Positions 8,679 to 17,625 of a stretch of DNA of 64,000 nt are shown in pieces. The notes beneath the pieces are model-generated. The model did not search any database and was not told where the DNA came from. It worked only from the letters and a program-made list of their open reading frames with translations. The translations under genes and the position numbers were made by a program. The stretch is from VRUE01 sp963715455 (GTDB lineage: Bacteria; Actinomycetota; Thermoleophilia; Solirubrobacterales; 70-9), in assembly GCA_963715455.1 (NCBI GenBank), contig OY970245.1:682001-746000 (forward strand). The letters run 5' to 3'. How positions within the stretch are numbered: position 1 is the stretch's first letter; every line of letters starts with the position of its first letter.

Positions 8679-8684
8679 AGATTA
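8679..8684 (-). promoter_or_regulatory. Leaderless-type -10 box, TAATCT-N6-ATG
   Basis: The TANNNT hexamer ends 6 bases before the start at 8672, and no Shine-Dalgarno is present, so the message probably begins at or beside the start codon. Confidence 0.4.
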
Positions 8685-8689
8685 GTTGG

Positions 8690-9319
8690 CTAGCGCGATG
8701 CCCCGGCGGCAAGTAGCGCGTCGAGCGCCCGCTCGAGCCCGCCGATCGCCGAGTCGAGCGGGTCGGCGGCGCCGGCGGCGCGGGCGCGGATCAGGGCGCC
8801 CTCGACCGTTGAGACGACGAGGCCGGCGAAGGTCTTGGCCTGCTTGGCGCTGACCCCTTCGTCGCGCAGGGCGGTGGCGATCGGCCGTTCCCAGCTCTGG
8901 AAGGCGGCGGTCGCGGCGGCGGCCAGCTCGGGGTCCTCGGGCCGGGCCAGAGCCGCGGCGGCGACCGGGCAGCCGAGTCGCTCGGGGTGGTTCTTGACCC
9001 GGCGGCGGAAGATCTCGCCGAACCCGGCCAGGGTGCCGCGCACACCGCGCTCCTCGAGCGAGCGTTCGATCAGTCCCTTGATTTCCTCGCCCTCGAGTTG
9101 CGTCGCCTCGACCGCAAGTTGCCGCTTGCCGCCGGGGAAGTGGTGGTAGATCGAGCCGCGCGGCGCCTTGCCGCGCTCGGCCACGTCGCGCAGCTCCATG
9201 CCCGCGTAGCCCTTCTCGGCCAGCAGCTGGCGAGCCCCGTTCAGGAGCAGTACCCGCCCGTCGCGGCGCCTGCTCTCGGCCGGCTGGCCATCGGCGATTC
9301 TGGATATGCCCACGGTCAT
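8690..9319 (-). CDS. TetR-family repressor, divergent from the efflux pump
   Basis: 209 residues. The N-terminal helix-turn-helix is seen in GYAGMELRDVAERGKAPRGSIYHHFPGGK; the C-terminal ligand domain resembles the LmrA/YxaF subgroup (TetR_C near NHPERLGCPVAAA). The 18-base gap to the divergent MFS gene and the twin palindromes over both start codons indicate that it represses itself and the pump and is released by a pump substrate. The start codon itself lies in the left palindrome. Ligand unknown. Confidence 0.9.
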   Translation of the reverse strand: MTVGISRIADGQPAESRRRDGRVLLLNGARQLLAEKGYAGMELRDVAERGKAPRGSIYHHFPGGKRQLAVEATQLEGEEIKGLIERSLEERGVRGTLAGFGEIFRRRVKNHPERLGCPVAAAALARPEDPELAAAATAAFQSWERPIATALRDEGVSAKQAKTFAGLVVSTVEGALIRARAAGAADPLDSAIGGLERALDALLAAGASR

Positions 9320-9320
9320 A
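9305..9320. promoter_or_regulatory. Operator dyad 1 of the TetR/MFS pair
   Basis: TATGCCCACGGTCATA is an imperfect palindrome (TATGnCCnnGGnCATA). Its exact reverse complement occurs at 9341-9356. It covers the first codons of the TetR gene. Confidence 0.7.
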
Positions 9321-9323
9321 GTC

Positions 9324-9329
9324 TATAGT
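9324..9329 (+). promoter_or_regulatory. -10 box of the MFS gene, TATAGT-N8-ATG
   Basis: TATAGT lies between the two operator dyads and 8 bases before ATG 9338. It predicts a leaderless pump message that a bound repressor would block. Confidence 0.5.
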
Positions 9330-9337
9330 GCGCACCG

Positions 9338-10762
9338 ATGTATGACCGTGGGCATAGAAGCACCGTGGCGATCGCCTGCGCCGGCGCCTTCCTCGCCTTC
9401 CTTGACGCGACGATCGTCAACATCGCCTTCCCGGACATCTCCGCCTCTTTCGCCGGGGCCGATAGGGGAGAGCTCTCCTGGGTGCTCGACGGCTACTTCG
9501 TCGTCATCGCCGCCCTCCTAGTGCCCGCCGGTGGCCTCGCCGATCGCTTCGGCCACAAGCGCATCTTCCTGCTCGGCGTCGCCGGCTTTACCGTTGCCAG
9601 CCTGCTCTGCGCGGCAGCGCCATCGCTGGAGCTGCTGATCGGCTTCCGCGTCCTGCAGGGCATCGGCGCGGCGTTGATCGCACCGACCTCACTGGCGCTC
9701 GTCCTCGACGCCTTCCCGGCCGAGCGGCGCGCCGCCGGCGTCGGCCTCTGGGGCGCGGCTGCGGCTGCGGCTGCCGCGGTGGGCCCGACCCTAGGCGGCG
9801 CCCTGGTCGAGCTCTCCGACTGGCGCCTCGTCTTCCTCGTCAACCTGCCGATCGGCGCTGCCGTCCTTTGGCTTGGCAGGGGCCGGCTGCGCGAGCGCCC
9901 CAAGCTCGACAGTCACCTGCCCGACCTGCCTGGCGCCCTGATGCTCGCCCTCAGCCTGGCGCTGGTCACGCTGGCGATCGTCGAGGGCAACGAGTGGGGC
10001 TGGACCGCAGCGGCGACGCTCGGTGCCTTCGCTGCCGCGGCGGCGCTGCTGGGCGGGGTGATCTGGCGCAGCACCCGCCATCCGCGCCCGATCGTCGAGC
10101 CGGCGCTCTTCGCCCACCGCTCCTTCCGCATCGGCAACCTCGGCACGCTGCTCTTCTCCGCCGCCTTCTTCTCGCTGATCCTCGGCAACGTCGTCTTCCT
10201 CACCTCGATCTGGGGATACACCGTGCTGCAGGCGGGCGCGGCGACCCTGCCGGGACCGGCCCTCTCGACGATCGTCGCCGGCCCCGCCGGCCGGCTTGCC
10301 GATCGCTTCGGCCACCGCGCCGTGATCGTCCCCGGCGCACTCTTCTTTGCCGCCGGCGTGATGGTGCTGCGCTCGGCTGGTGCCGAGCCCGACTGGCTCA
10401 GTCTCTGGCTGCCAGGCGCCGTGCTCACCGGAATCGGCATCGGCCTTGCCTTCCCGACCCTCGGCTCGGCCGCCGTCCGCGACGTGCCTGACGAGCGCTT
10501 CGCCACGGCCAGCGCCGTCAATGCCGCCTTCCGCCAGGTCGGCGCCGTGCTCGGCACGGCGATCCTTGTTGCCATCGTCGGCGACCCGCTAGGGCTCGGC
10601 GAGGCCCTCTCGGTTGCCGATGATGCCTACCTCTTCGCCGTTTTTGCCGCCCTGGCCTCAGGCGCCGCGGCATTCGCGCTCAAGCCGGTCAGCAAGAGTG
10701 CGACGCGGGCCGCGGAGGCGAGTGCACTGGCGCCCGCCAGCTACGAGCCCCGCGCGTCCTAG
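9338..10762 (+). CDS. MFS drug efflux transporter (DHA2, 14 TM)
   Basis: A 474-residue inner-membrane proton antiporter of the EmrB/QacA type, with about 14 hydrophobic helices. LDATIVNIAFPDI in TM1 is the DHA2 motif D1; LADRFGHKRIF is motif A in loop 2-3; RVLQGIGAALIAPTSLAL covers motif B and following; GPTLGGALVELSDWRLVFLVNLPIG is motif C and TM5-6. It is divergent from the TetR gene and probably exports the compound that inactivates the repressor. The substrate cannot be told from sequence. Confidence 0.92.
   Translation: MYDRGHRSTVAIACAGAFLAFLDATIVNIAFPDISASFAGADRGELSWVLDGYFVVIAALLVPAGGLADRFGHKRIFLLGVAGFTVASLLCAAAPSLELLIGFRVLQGIGAALIAPTSLALVLDAFPAERRAAGVGLWGAAAAAAAAVGPTLGGALVELSDWRLVFLVNLPIGAAVLWLGRGRLRERPKLDSHLPDLPGALMLALSLALVTLAIVEGNEWGWTAAATLGAFAAAAALLGGVIWRSTRHPRPIVEPALFAHRSFRIGNLGTLLFSAAFFSLILGNVVFLTSIWGYTVLQAGAATLPGPALSTIVAGPAGRLADRFGHRAVIVPGALFFAAGVMVLRSAGAEPDWLSLWLPGAVLTGIGIGLAFPTLGSAAVRDVPDERFATASAVNAAFRQVGAVLGTAILVAIVGDPLGLGEALSVADDAYLFAVFAALASGAAAFALKPVSKSATRAAEASALAPASYEPRAS
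9341..9356. promoter_or_regulatory. Operator dyad 2 of the TetR/MFS pair
   Basis: TATGACCGTGGGCATA is the exact reverse complement of dyad 1, centred 36 bp away, and lies inside codons 2-7 of the MFS gene. Confidence 0.7.
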
Positions 10763-10766
10763 CTGC

Positions 10767-11102
10767 TCATTTCTGGGGGGGTGTGTCCGCGGTTGTCGGA
10801 GCATTGAGGGCTTTGTTGACCTGCCTCGTGACTTTGCCGGAGACCTCGCTCGCCGCGACTGTTCCTGCCTGCTGGGCCGTGTTTTCTGCCGTTTCGGCTT
10901 GCTTGCTTGCGAAGAGGGTTCCCAGCCCTCCCGCGGCCAGTAGGCCGAAGAGGACGCCGACCACGGCAAAGACCTGCTTTGCGATGTCCTCTTTGTCGGT
11001 ATCCAGGGCCTTCCAGCAAAGCGCCGTGCCGGCGACGAGGACCAAGACCGAAAGGATGAGGGTGGCGAGGACGGGATCTACTGAGACGGACGCGAGACTC
11101 AT
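10767..11102 (-). CDS. Small two-helix membrane protein, unknown function
   Basis: 111 residues: two hydrophobic segments (about 10-32 and 43-64) around a short charged loop (KALDTDKEDIAKQ), then a Thr/Ala/Gln-rich hydrophilic tail with amphipathic character (AETAENTAQQAGTVAASEVSGK). A GGAGGAAG box precedes ATG 11102, so this is a well-translated gene. I recognise no family. It lies downstream of the sugar ABC importer operon, with a terminator-like hairpin between. Confidence 0.65.
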   Translation of the reverse strand: MSLASVSVDPVLATLILSVLVLVAGTALCWKALDTDKEDIAKQVFAVVGVLFGLLAAGGLGTLFASKQAETAENTAQQAGTVAASEVSGKVTRQVNKALNAPTTADTPPQK

Positions 11103-11117
11103 GGCTTCCTCCGGAAT

Positions 11118-11164
11118 TGATCGCTTTTAAAGGCCTGCGTATTCCGGCAGTCTCTAAAAGCAAT
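11118..11164. repeat. Imperfect inverted repeat upstream of the small membrane gene
   Basis: GATCGCTTTTA (from 11118) and TAAAAGCAATC (ending 11164) match at 10 of 11 pairs around a spacer that contains CTGC/GCAG. It sits in the promoter region of the small membrane protein and could be an operator or part of the preceding terminator. Confidence 0.35.
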
Positions 11165-11179
11165 CGGACCCTTGGTCCG
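11155..11179 (-). terminator. Terminator of the sugar ABC operon
   Basis: Immediately after the ugpC-type stop the minus strand reads CGGACC-AAG-GGTCCG followed by ATTGCTTTTA: a 6-bp GC stem and a partial U-tract. Confidence 0.55.
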
Positions 11180-12346
11180 CTAGAGCCGCTCGCCGCTCTC
11201 CGCGTCGAAGAGGTGGAGCTTGGAGGTGTCGGCCCATAGCTGGGCCGTGTCGCGGCGCTTGATCTTGCTCGCCGGGTCGAGGCGGGCGACAATCTGCTCC
11301 TGGCCCTCGCGCACTTCGGGCACGCCGGTCTCCTCGAGGCGTTCTTCGACCAGGTCGGCGAGCTGCTCGGACTCGACCCTGCCCGACTCGACGTGGAAGT
11401 AGGCGTAGAGGTCGGAGCCCAGCGACTCGACCAGGTCGATCTCGGCCTCGAAGACGACGCCGCGCTCGTCGCGCAGGTCGCCGATCATCTCGGCGTCCTC
11501 GAAGCTCTCCGGACGCAGCCCGGCGATCACCTCTCCGTCGCGGCCGCCGCCGAGGCCCTCCGGCAGGTCGGCCTCGCCGATCGGCAGCTTCACCTTGCCG
11601 CTGCTCAGCTCGGCGGGCATGAAGTTCATCGCCGGTGAGCCGATGAAGCCGGCGACGAAGAGGTTGACCGGCTCCTCATACAGTTCGGCCGGTGTGCCGA
11701 CCTGCTGTAGGGCACCGGCTCGCATCACGGCCACGCGGTCGCCGAGCGTCATCGCCTCGACCTGGTCGTGGGTGACGTAGACGGTCGTCGTCTCCAGCCG
11801 CGACTGCAGCCGCGCCACCTCGGTGCGCATCTGCACGCGCAGCTTGGCGTCGAGGTTGGAGAGCGGCTCGTCCATGAGGAAGGCCTTCGGGTCGCGGACG
11901 ATCGCCCGCCCCATCGCCACCCGCTGGCGCTGGCCACCGGAGAGGTTGGCCGGCCGGCGGTCGAGGTGCTGCTCGAGGTCGAGCGTCTTTGCCGCGTCCT
12001 CCACCTTGCGGTCGATCTCCTCCTTGTCGACCCCGGCCAGCTTCAGCGCGAAGCCCATGTTCTCGCGCACGGTCATGTGCGGGTAGAGCGCGTAGTTCTG
12101 GAAGACCATGGCGATGTCACGGTCCTTGGGGGCGCGGTCGTTGACCAGCTCGCCGCCGATCTTCACCTCGCCCCCGGTGACGTCCTCGAGCCCGGCGATC
12201 ATCCGCAGCGCGGTCGACTTGCCGCAGCCCGAGGGGCCGACGAGGATCATGAACTCGCCGTCGCCGATCTCCAGGCTCATGTCCTTGACGGCTTCCTCGC
12301 CGTCGGCGAAGACCTTGGTGATTCCTTCGAGGGTTATCTCAGACAT
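11180..12346 (-). CDS. ugpC: Sugar ABC transporter ATPase (UgpC/MsmK/MalK type)
   Basis: A 388-residue nucleotide-binding subunit. Walker A GPSGCGKST, the signature LSGGQRQRVAMGRA, Walker B AFLMDEP and the H-loop VYVTHDQ are all present; a C-terminal TOBE/MalK-type regulatory domain follows from about residue 240. The reading frame is open far upstream, but homology and the AAAGGAG box fix ATG 12346. It energises the two permeases upstream. Such ATPases are often shared by several sugar importers. Confidence 0.93.
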   Translation of the reverse strand: MSEITLEGITKVFADGEEAVKDMSLEIGDGEFMILVGPSGCGKSTALRMIAGLEDVTGGEVKIGGELVNDRAPKDRDIAMVFQNYALYPHMTVRENMGFALKLAGVDKEEIDRKVEDAAKTLDLEQHLDRRPANLSGGQRQRVAMGRAIVRDPKAFLMDEPLSNLDAKLRVQMRTEVARLQSRLETTTVYVTHDQVEAMTLGDRVAVMRAGALQQVGTPAELYEEPVNLFVAGFIGSPAMNFMPAELSSGKVKLPIGEADLPEGLGGGRDGEVIAGLRPESFEDAEMIGDLRDERGVVFEAEIDLVESLGSDLYAYFHVESGRVESEQLADLVEERLEETGVPEVREGQEQIVARLDPASKIKRRDTAQLWADTSKLHLFDAESGERL

Positions 12347-12357
12347 CGGGGGCTCCT

Positions 12358-13200
12358 TTATCCCTTGACGGCCCCGGCGGTCAGGCCGGAGACGATGCGG
12401 CGCTGGAAGAAGAGGACGAAGACGATGATCGGCACGGTCACCACCACTGCCGCAGCGGCGATGCTGCCGGTCGGTTCGGTGAACGAGGACTCGCCGGTGA
12501 AGAAGGCGAGCGAGGCGGGCACGGTGCGCGAGGCATCCGAGGAGGTCAGCGAGATGGCGAAGAGGAAGTCGTTCCAGGCGAAGATGAAGACGAGGATCGC
12601 GGCGGTGAACATGCCCGGCGCGGCGAGTGGCACGATCACCTTGCGGAAGGCCTGGAAGGGCGTCGCGCCGTCGACCTGAGCCGCTTGCTCGAGCTCCCAG
12701 GGGATCTCGCGGAAGAAGGCGACCAGGCAGTAGATCGCCAGCGGTAGGGAGAAGGTGAGGTAGGGAATGATCAGCCCCGGATAGGTGTCGTAGAGGCCGA
12801 GCGCCCGCCACATGTCGAAGAGCGGGCCGATGGTCGAGATCGGCGGGAACATGGCGATCGCCAGGGCGCCAGCGAGGATCACCCGCTTGCCGGGGAATTC
12901 GAGGCGCGCGATCGCGTAGGCGCAGAAGGAGGCGAGCACGATCGAGATCACGGTGGTCGAGAGGGCGATGAGGATCGAGTTGATCAGCGGCTTGATGAAG
13001 GGGCTCTCGTCGATGCCGCCTTCGAAGAGGCTCTTGTAGTTGTCGAAGGAGACCTCGCTGGGGATGAAGCGCCCATCGGCGATCGATTCCGGTGGCTTGA
13101 GCGAGACCGAGATCAGCCAGAGCACCGGGATCAGGGCGAAGATCAGCACCACGGCGATGCCGATGCTCCAGAGGGCGTATTCGCGGCTGCCGCGTTCCAT
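12358..13200 (-). CDS. Sugar ABC transporter permease, MalG type
   Basis: 280 residues with six transmembrane helices and the EAA loop ELEQAAQVDGATPFQAFRKV that docks on the ATPase. It belongs to the binding-protein-dependent sugar permease family 2 (MalG/ThuG-like). It starts at ATG 13200 directly abutting the TAG of the other permease, so the two are translationally coupled. Confidence 0.92.
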   Translation of the reverse strand: MERGSREYALWSIGIAVVLIFALIPVLWLISVSLKPPESIADGRFIPSEVSFDNYKSLFEGGIDESPFIKPLINSILIALSTTVISIVLASFCAYAIARLEFPGKRVILAGALAIAMFPPISTIGPLFDMWRALGLYDTYPGLIIPYLTFSLPLAIYCLVAFFREIPWELEQAAQVDGATPFQAFRKVIVPLAAPGMFTAAILVFIFAWNDFLFAISLTSSDASRTVPASLAFFTGESSFTEPTGSIAAAAVVVTVPIIVFVLFFQRRIVSGLTAGAVKG

Positions 13201-14112
13201 CTACTTCACCGGCCTTCCTTCTTCGACCCGGGTGCCGAGCAGGCGCACGTAGACGAAGGCGATGATCAGCACGCAGATGAAGATCAGCACCGAGACGGCC
13301 GAGCCGAGGCCCAGGTTGAGCCGCGAGATGAGCTGGTTGAAGCCGAGGATCGAGACCGATTCGGTGTCCTGCGCACCGGCGGTCATGATGTAGATCGTGT
13401 CGAAGACGCGGAAGGCGTCGAGCGTGCGGAACAGCAGGGCAACCAGTATCGCCGGCTTCATCAACGGCAGGGTGATGCGCGTGAAGCGCTGCCAGGCGCT
13501 CGCCCCATCGACCTTCGCCGCCTCGTAGAGCTGGCCGTCGATCGTCACCAGGCCGGCGAGCAGCAGCAGCGCCATGAAGGGCGTCGTCTTCCAGACCTCG
13601 GCCATGATGATCACGGCGAAGGAGCTGAAGCGGCCGCCGAACCAGTCCATTTCGTCGGAGATCAGCGGCAGGTTGTTGACGAAGCCGCTGTCCGGGGCGA
13701 AGGCGAACTGCCAGGCGAAGGCGGCGACCACGGTGATGATCCCGTAGGGGATCAACACTCCCGTGCGCACGGCGCCGCGGCCAAAGATCGCCCGGTGCAT
13801 GACCAGGGCGATGATCATGCCCAGCACCAGCTCGATCGAGACGGTGACCACGGTGAGGAAGACGGTGTTGAAGACGTCCGTCCACCAGAGGTCGGAGCTG
13901 AGCACCGAGGTGTAGTTGTCGAGGCCGACGAAGCCGCCCTCGTCGGGGAAGCGCAGGTCGATCTGCTGCACCGAGAGGGCGATCGCGTAGCCGATCGGGT
14001 AGGCGGTGACGGCGAGCATCGCGATCACCGCCGGCGCGCAGAGCAGCCAGGCGAGCCGGTGCTCGGAGCGGGTGCGCGCGCTGGCGCCGGCCGTTGCCGC
14101 CCCGTCGCTCAC
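13201..14112 (-). CDS. Sugar ABC transporter permease, MalF type
   Basis: 303 residues with a longer N-terminal region and six core helices. The EAA motif is LYEAAKVDGASAWQRFTRITLP. The upstream gene's stop overlaps its start (ATGA). With the MalG-type partner it forms the channel of a carbohydrate importer, probably for di- or oligosaccharides such as trehalose or maltose. Confidence 0.92.
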   Translation of the reverse strand: MSDGAATAGASARTRSEHRLAWLLCAPAVIAMLAVTAYPIGYAIALSVQQIDLRFPDEGGFVGLDNYTSVLSSDLWWTDVFNTVFLTVVTVSIELVLGMIIALVMHRAIFGRGAVRTGVLIPYGIITVVAAFAWQFAFAPDSGFVNNLPLISDEMDWFGGRFSSFAVIIMAEVWKTTPFMALLLLAGLVTIDGQLYEAAKVDGASAWQRFTRITLPLMKPAILVALLFRTLDAFRVFDTIYIMTAGAQDTESVSILGFNQLISRLNLGLGSAVSVLIFICVLIIAFVYVRLLGTRVEEGRPVK

Positions 14113-15392
14113 AGCAGCCCTTCCCGCTTGACCGCGTCTTCGAGGTTGGAGCGCAGTTCCTCGTAGACCGAGCTGGCGTCTTCAGGGTCGATCTTGTCGG
14201 GCGGGTGCAGCGAGCGCTGCACGGCGAGGCTGACGTCCTGGTAGGCAGCGGTGCTCGGCCGCGGCCCGGCGTCTTCGATCGATTGCTTGACCAGTCCGGC
14301 GAAGCCCGGGTAGGCCCCGGTCACGGTTTTGGTTGCGTAGAGGTCGGAGCGCGAGGGCGGCAGCCCGTCGAGTTCGACTGCGGTTTGCTGGCTTTTGCGA
14401 CCGGCCAGGCAGGCGGCCGCGTCGAAGGCGATGTCCTTGTTCTCGGAGAAGGAGCTGACTGCGAGGTTGAAGCCGCCCAGTGGGGGCTTGCTGGGCCGGC
14501 TGGCATCGATCCGTGGGAAGCGGGCGAAGCCCATGGTCTTGGCGATGTCCGGCGCTTCTTCAGAGGCGCTGGCGTAGGCGAAGGTGTAGTTGGTCATGAA
14601 GGCCGATTCACCCGACTCGAAGCCGATCCGGGCGGTGTCCTCGTTGGAGGTCGAGAGGCTCGCCGGCGCCGCCGAGGAGTTGGCGAAGCGACCCATCACC
14701 TCCAGGGCCCGCGTCGTCGGCCCCTCGGCCAGGTCGACTTCCTCCGGGCTGGAGAGCAGCTGCGTGCCGGCGCTCTCGATCAGCGCGTTGGCCCAGACAG
14801 TGAAGCCCTCGTAGCGGTTGGCCTGCACCTGGATCGTGCCGCCGTTGCTGCGGCCGAGCTCTTCGGCCTGGTCGATCATCTCGTCCCAGGTCTGCGGAGC
14901 CTTTTTCACCAGGTCCTTGCGGTACCAGAGCAACTGGGTGTTGGTGTTGAACGGCGCCGCGTAGAGCTTGCCCTCGAACGAGGCGGTTTCGATCACCCCG
15001 GGGAAGACATTTTCGGTGACTTCCTGCTTGCGCTTGCCGGTCCACTCGTCGACCCAGCCGGCGTTGGCGAACTCGCCGGTCCAGATCACGTCCATGCCGA
15101 CGATGTCGATCGAGGAGTCGTCGGCGCCCAGCCGGCGGACCAGCTGTTCGCGCTGCTGGCTGGCGTCGGTGGGAAGGAATTCCGGTTCGACCGTGTAGCG
15201 GCCGTTCGACTCTTCGCTGCAGCGTTTGGAGACTTCCTCGATCGAGCCGCCCGGCTGGATGGCGACGAAGAAGGTCAGCGTGCGTCCTTGCGCGCCCTCC
15301 GACTTGTCGCCAGAGGCGAGGAGGACGACCACGAGGGCGATTGCGCCCAAGCAAACCAAGCCGATTGCAGCTACGCGAGCTGTCAATTGCAT
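14109..15392 (-). CDS. Sugar ABC transporter solute-binding protein
   Basis: A type-1 extracellular solute-binding protein of about 427 residues: one N-terminal hydrophobic helix (signal or anchor, no clear lipobox), then the two-lobed fold with VIWTGEFANAGWVDEW, GKLYAAPFNTNTQLLWYRKDL and GGFNLAVSSFSENK typical of the maltose/trehalose cluster. The start is uncertain: GTG 15428 and ATG 15392 are in frame, but GGAGGG lies right against the ATG and is ideally spaced for TTG 15386. First gene of a binding protein-MalF-MalG-ATPase operon, 64 bases after purL. Confidence 0.9.
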   Translation of the reverse strand: MQLTARVAAIGLVCLGAIALVVVLLASGDKSEGAQGRTLTFFVAIQPGGSIEEVSKRCSEESNGRYTVEPEFLPTDASQQREQLVRRLGADDSSIDIVGMDVIWTGEFANAGWVDEWTGKRKQEVTENVFPGVIETASFEGKLYAAPFNTNTQLLWYRKDLVKKAPQTWDEMIDQAEELGRSNGGTIQVQANRYEGFTVWANALIESAGTQLLSSPEEVDLAEGPTTRALEVMGRFANSSAAPASLSTSNEDTARIGFESGESAFMTNYTFAYASASEEAPDIAKTMGFARFPRIDASRPSKPPLGGFNLAVSSFSENKDIAFDAAACLAGRKSQQTAVELDGLPPSRSDLYATKTVTGAYPGFAGLVKQSIEDAGPRPSTAAYQDVSLAVQRSLHPPDKIDPEDASSVYEELRSNLEDAVKREGLL

Positions 15393-15456
15393 CCCTCCAT
15401 TTCGCGCCGCGCCACTGGCGGGGCGCACCGGTAGAAATGCCCGAATCGGCTGTTGC

Positions 15457-17625
15457 TTAAACGGTCAGCGAGCGCCAGGCGCTCGCGGCGGCGTCGAGGC
15501 CGAAGGTGAGGCTGCGGTCGCCGGCGGCGATCTCGATCGTCGTGCCGCCGACCTCACCGAGGACGATGGCGCCGAGAGCCTCCAGCTCGCCGCGATCACC
15601 GCTCAGCAGGAAACCGCCCGGGCCCTCGCCGAAGAGCGCCTCTTCTGGGGAGCAGCCGCGTTCGCGTAGTGGCTGAAGGTCGACGCTACAACCGATCCCT
15701 CCGGCGATCGCGCCCTCGGCCAGAGCGCAGGCGAGGCCGCCGTCGCTGATGTCGTGGGCAGAGGAGAGCTTGCCGACGCGCACCGCCTCGCGCAGCGTTG
15801 CGCAGGCGGCGGCCACCGCAGCGACGTCGGGCTGGGGAAGGCCCATCTGCAGCTCGCCGCGCAGCTTGGCCAGCTCCGAGCCGGCCAGCGAGGGGGAGAA
15901 GGGGCCGAGCAGGGCGATCGCCTCGCCCTGCTCGGCGAAGGCGTTGCCAGCCGCCCTGGCCGGATCGGGCAGCTCGCCGACCATGCCGACCACCGGGGTC
16001 GGGTAGATCGGGCCTTCCGGTCCCTCGTTGTAGAGCGAGACGTTGCCGCCGACGACCGGTACGCCGAGCGCCTCGCAGGCATCGGCCAGGCCGCTGACCG
16101 CCCGGTCGAGCTGCCAGGCGGGCACCGGTTTCTCCGGGTTGCCGAAGTTGAGGCAATTGGTCAGGCCGAGCGGCGCGGCGCCGACGCAGGCGAGGTTCTG
16201 GGCGCACTCGAGCACCGCCTCGACCGTGCCGGCGTAGGGGTCGCAGGCGACCCGGCGGCCGTTGCCATCGATCGAGACGGCGATCGCGTTGCCGGCCTCG
16301 GGGATCTGCAGGACGGCGGCCTCGGCGGACTCCGGTCGGCGCACGGTGCGCGAGCCGACCAGCGAGTCGTACTGCTCGAAGGCCCAGCGCTTGGAGGCGA
16401 CGCTGGGCGAGGCGAGCAGCGCGAGCAGCGTCTCCTCGGCCGAGGTCTCCTCGGCGAGGGTCGCACGGTTGCCGTAGATCCAGCCCTCCGGCGCGGCCGG
16501 GCTGAGGTCGTAGAGCGGACAGCCGTCGACCAGCGCCTCGACGGGCATCTCGCCGACTACCTCACCGCCGCGCAGCACGCGCACCTGACCCGTGTCGGTG
16601 ACCACGCCGATCTGCGCCGACCCGGTCTGCCATTTCTCGCAGAGGGCCAGCACCTCGGGCACCTTGGCCGGCTCGACCACCGCCAGCATGCGCTCTTGGG
16701 ACTCGGAGACCATGATCTCGAAGGGCTCCATATCGGCCTCGCGCAGCGGCACCTTGGCCACGTCGAGGTCGATGCCGACCCCGCCGGCCGAGGCCATCTC
16801 CGCCGCCGAGGAGGTGAGGCCGGCAGCGCCGAGATCCTGCAGCGAGACGAGCAGTCCCTTGCCAAGCAGCTCCAGGCAGCACTCGAGCACCTTCGACTCC
16901 TCGAAGGGGTCGCCGATCTGCACCGTCGGCCGCTTTGCCTCATCACCCTCGCCGAGCTCGGCCGAGGCGAGCACCGAGGCGCCGCCGATCCCGTCGCGGC
17001 CGGTAGAGGCGCCCATCAGCACGACCGCGTTGCCGACCCCGGCGGCGGCGGCGCGAACCATGTCCTTCGTCTGGGCGATGCCGACGCACATCGCGTTGAC
17101 CAGGCAGTTGTGCTCGTAGGGTGCCTCGAAGTAGATCTCGCCGCCGACGTTTGGCACGCCGATCGAGTTGCCGTAGTGGCCGATGCCGCGCACCGCCCCG
17201 TCGAGCAGGTGGCGCGAGCGCAGCGAGTCGAGCTCGCCGAAGCGCAGCGAGTCGAGGATCGCGATCGGCCGCGCGCCGAGCGCGAAGACGTCGCGCAGGA
17301 TGCCGCCGACCCCGGTTGCCGCCCCTTGGAAGGGCTCGACCGCGCTGGGGTGGTTGTGCGACTCGACCTTGAAGGCGATCGCGTGGCCGTTGCCGATGTC
17401 GACCGCGCCGGCGTTCTCGCCCGGCCCCATCACCACCCGCTCGCCCTCGGTCGGCAGGCGGCGCAGCAGCTTGCGCGAGTGCTTGTAGGCGCAGTGCTCG
17501 GACCAGAGCAGGCTGAACATCGCCAGCTCGACCGCGTTCGGCTCGCGGCCGAGCTTCTCGCAGATCAGCTCGAACTCGGAGTCGGTCAGCCCCAGCTCGC
17601 GGTGCTTGGCGACCTCGACCGTCAC
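15457..17625 (-). CDS. purL: Phosphoribosylformylglycinamidine synthase subunit PurL
   Basis: The 722-residue small-type PurL, the ATP-dependent synthase of the PurSQL complex that makes FGAM from FGAR. WSEHCAYKHS, KVESHNHPSAVEPFQGAATGVGG and the glycine-rich VVGGNVSLYNE motifs match AIR-synthase-type ATP sites. Its start overlaps the purQ stop by 4 bases. Length and order (purC-purS-purQ-purL) are as in Gram-positive bacteria. Confidence 0.97.
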   Translation of the reverse strand: MTVEVAKHRELGLTDSEFELICEKLGREPNAVELAMFSLLWSEHCAYKHSRKLLRRLPTEGERVVMGPGENAGAVDIGNGHAIAFKVESHNHPSAVEPFQGAATGVGGILRDVFALGARPIAILDSLRFGELDSLRSRHLLDGAVRGIGHYGNSIGVPNVGGEIYFEAPYEHNCLVNAMCVGIAQTKDMVRAAAAGVGNAVVLMGASTGRDGIGGASVLASAELGEGDEAKRPTVQIGDPFEESKVLECCLELLGKGLLVSLQDLGAAGLTSSAAEMASAGGVGIDLDVAKVPLREADMEPFEIMVSESQERMLAVVEPAKVPEVLALCEKWQTGSAQIGVVTDTGQVRVLRGGEVVGEMPVEALVDGCPLYDLSPAAPEGWIYGNRATLAEETSAEETLLALLASPSVASKRWAFEQYDSLVGSRTVRRPESAEAAVLQIPEAGNAIAVSIDGNGRRVACDPYAGTVEAVLECAQNLACVGAAPLGLTNCLNFGNPEKPVPAWQLDRAVSGLADACEALGVPVVGGNVSLYNEGPEGPIYPTPVVGMVGELPDPARAAGNAFAEQGEAIALLGPFSPSLAGSELAKLRGELQMGLPQPDVAAVAAACATLREAVRVGKLSSAHDISDGGLACALAEGAIAGGIGCSVDLQPLRERGCSPEEALFGEGPGGFLLSGDRGELEALGAIVLGEVGGTTIEIAAGDRSLTFGLDAAASAWRSLTV

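Noticed and set aside
11180..13885. A 901-codon minus-strand frame
   Set aside because: Only the last 388 codons (ATPase from 12346) resemble a protein; the rest is an Arg/His/Pro-rich shadow of the permease genes in another frame.
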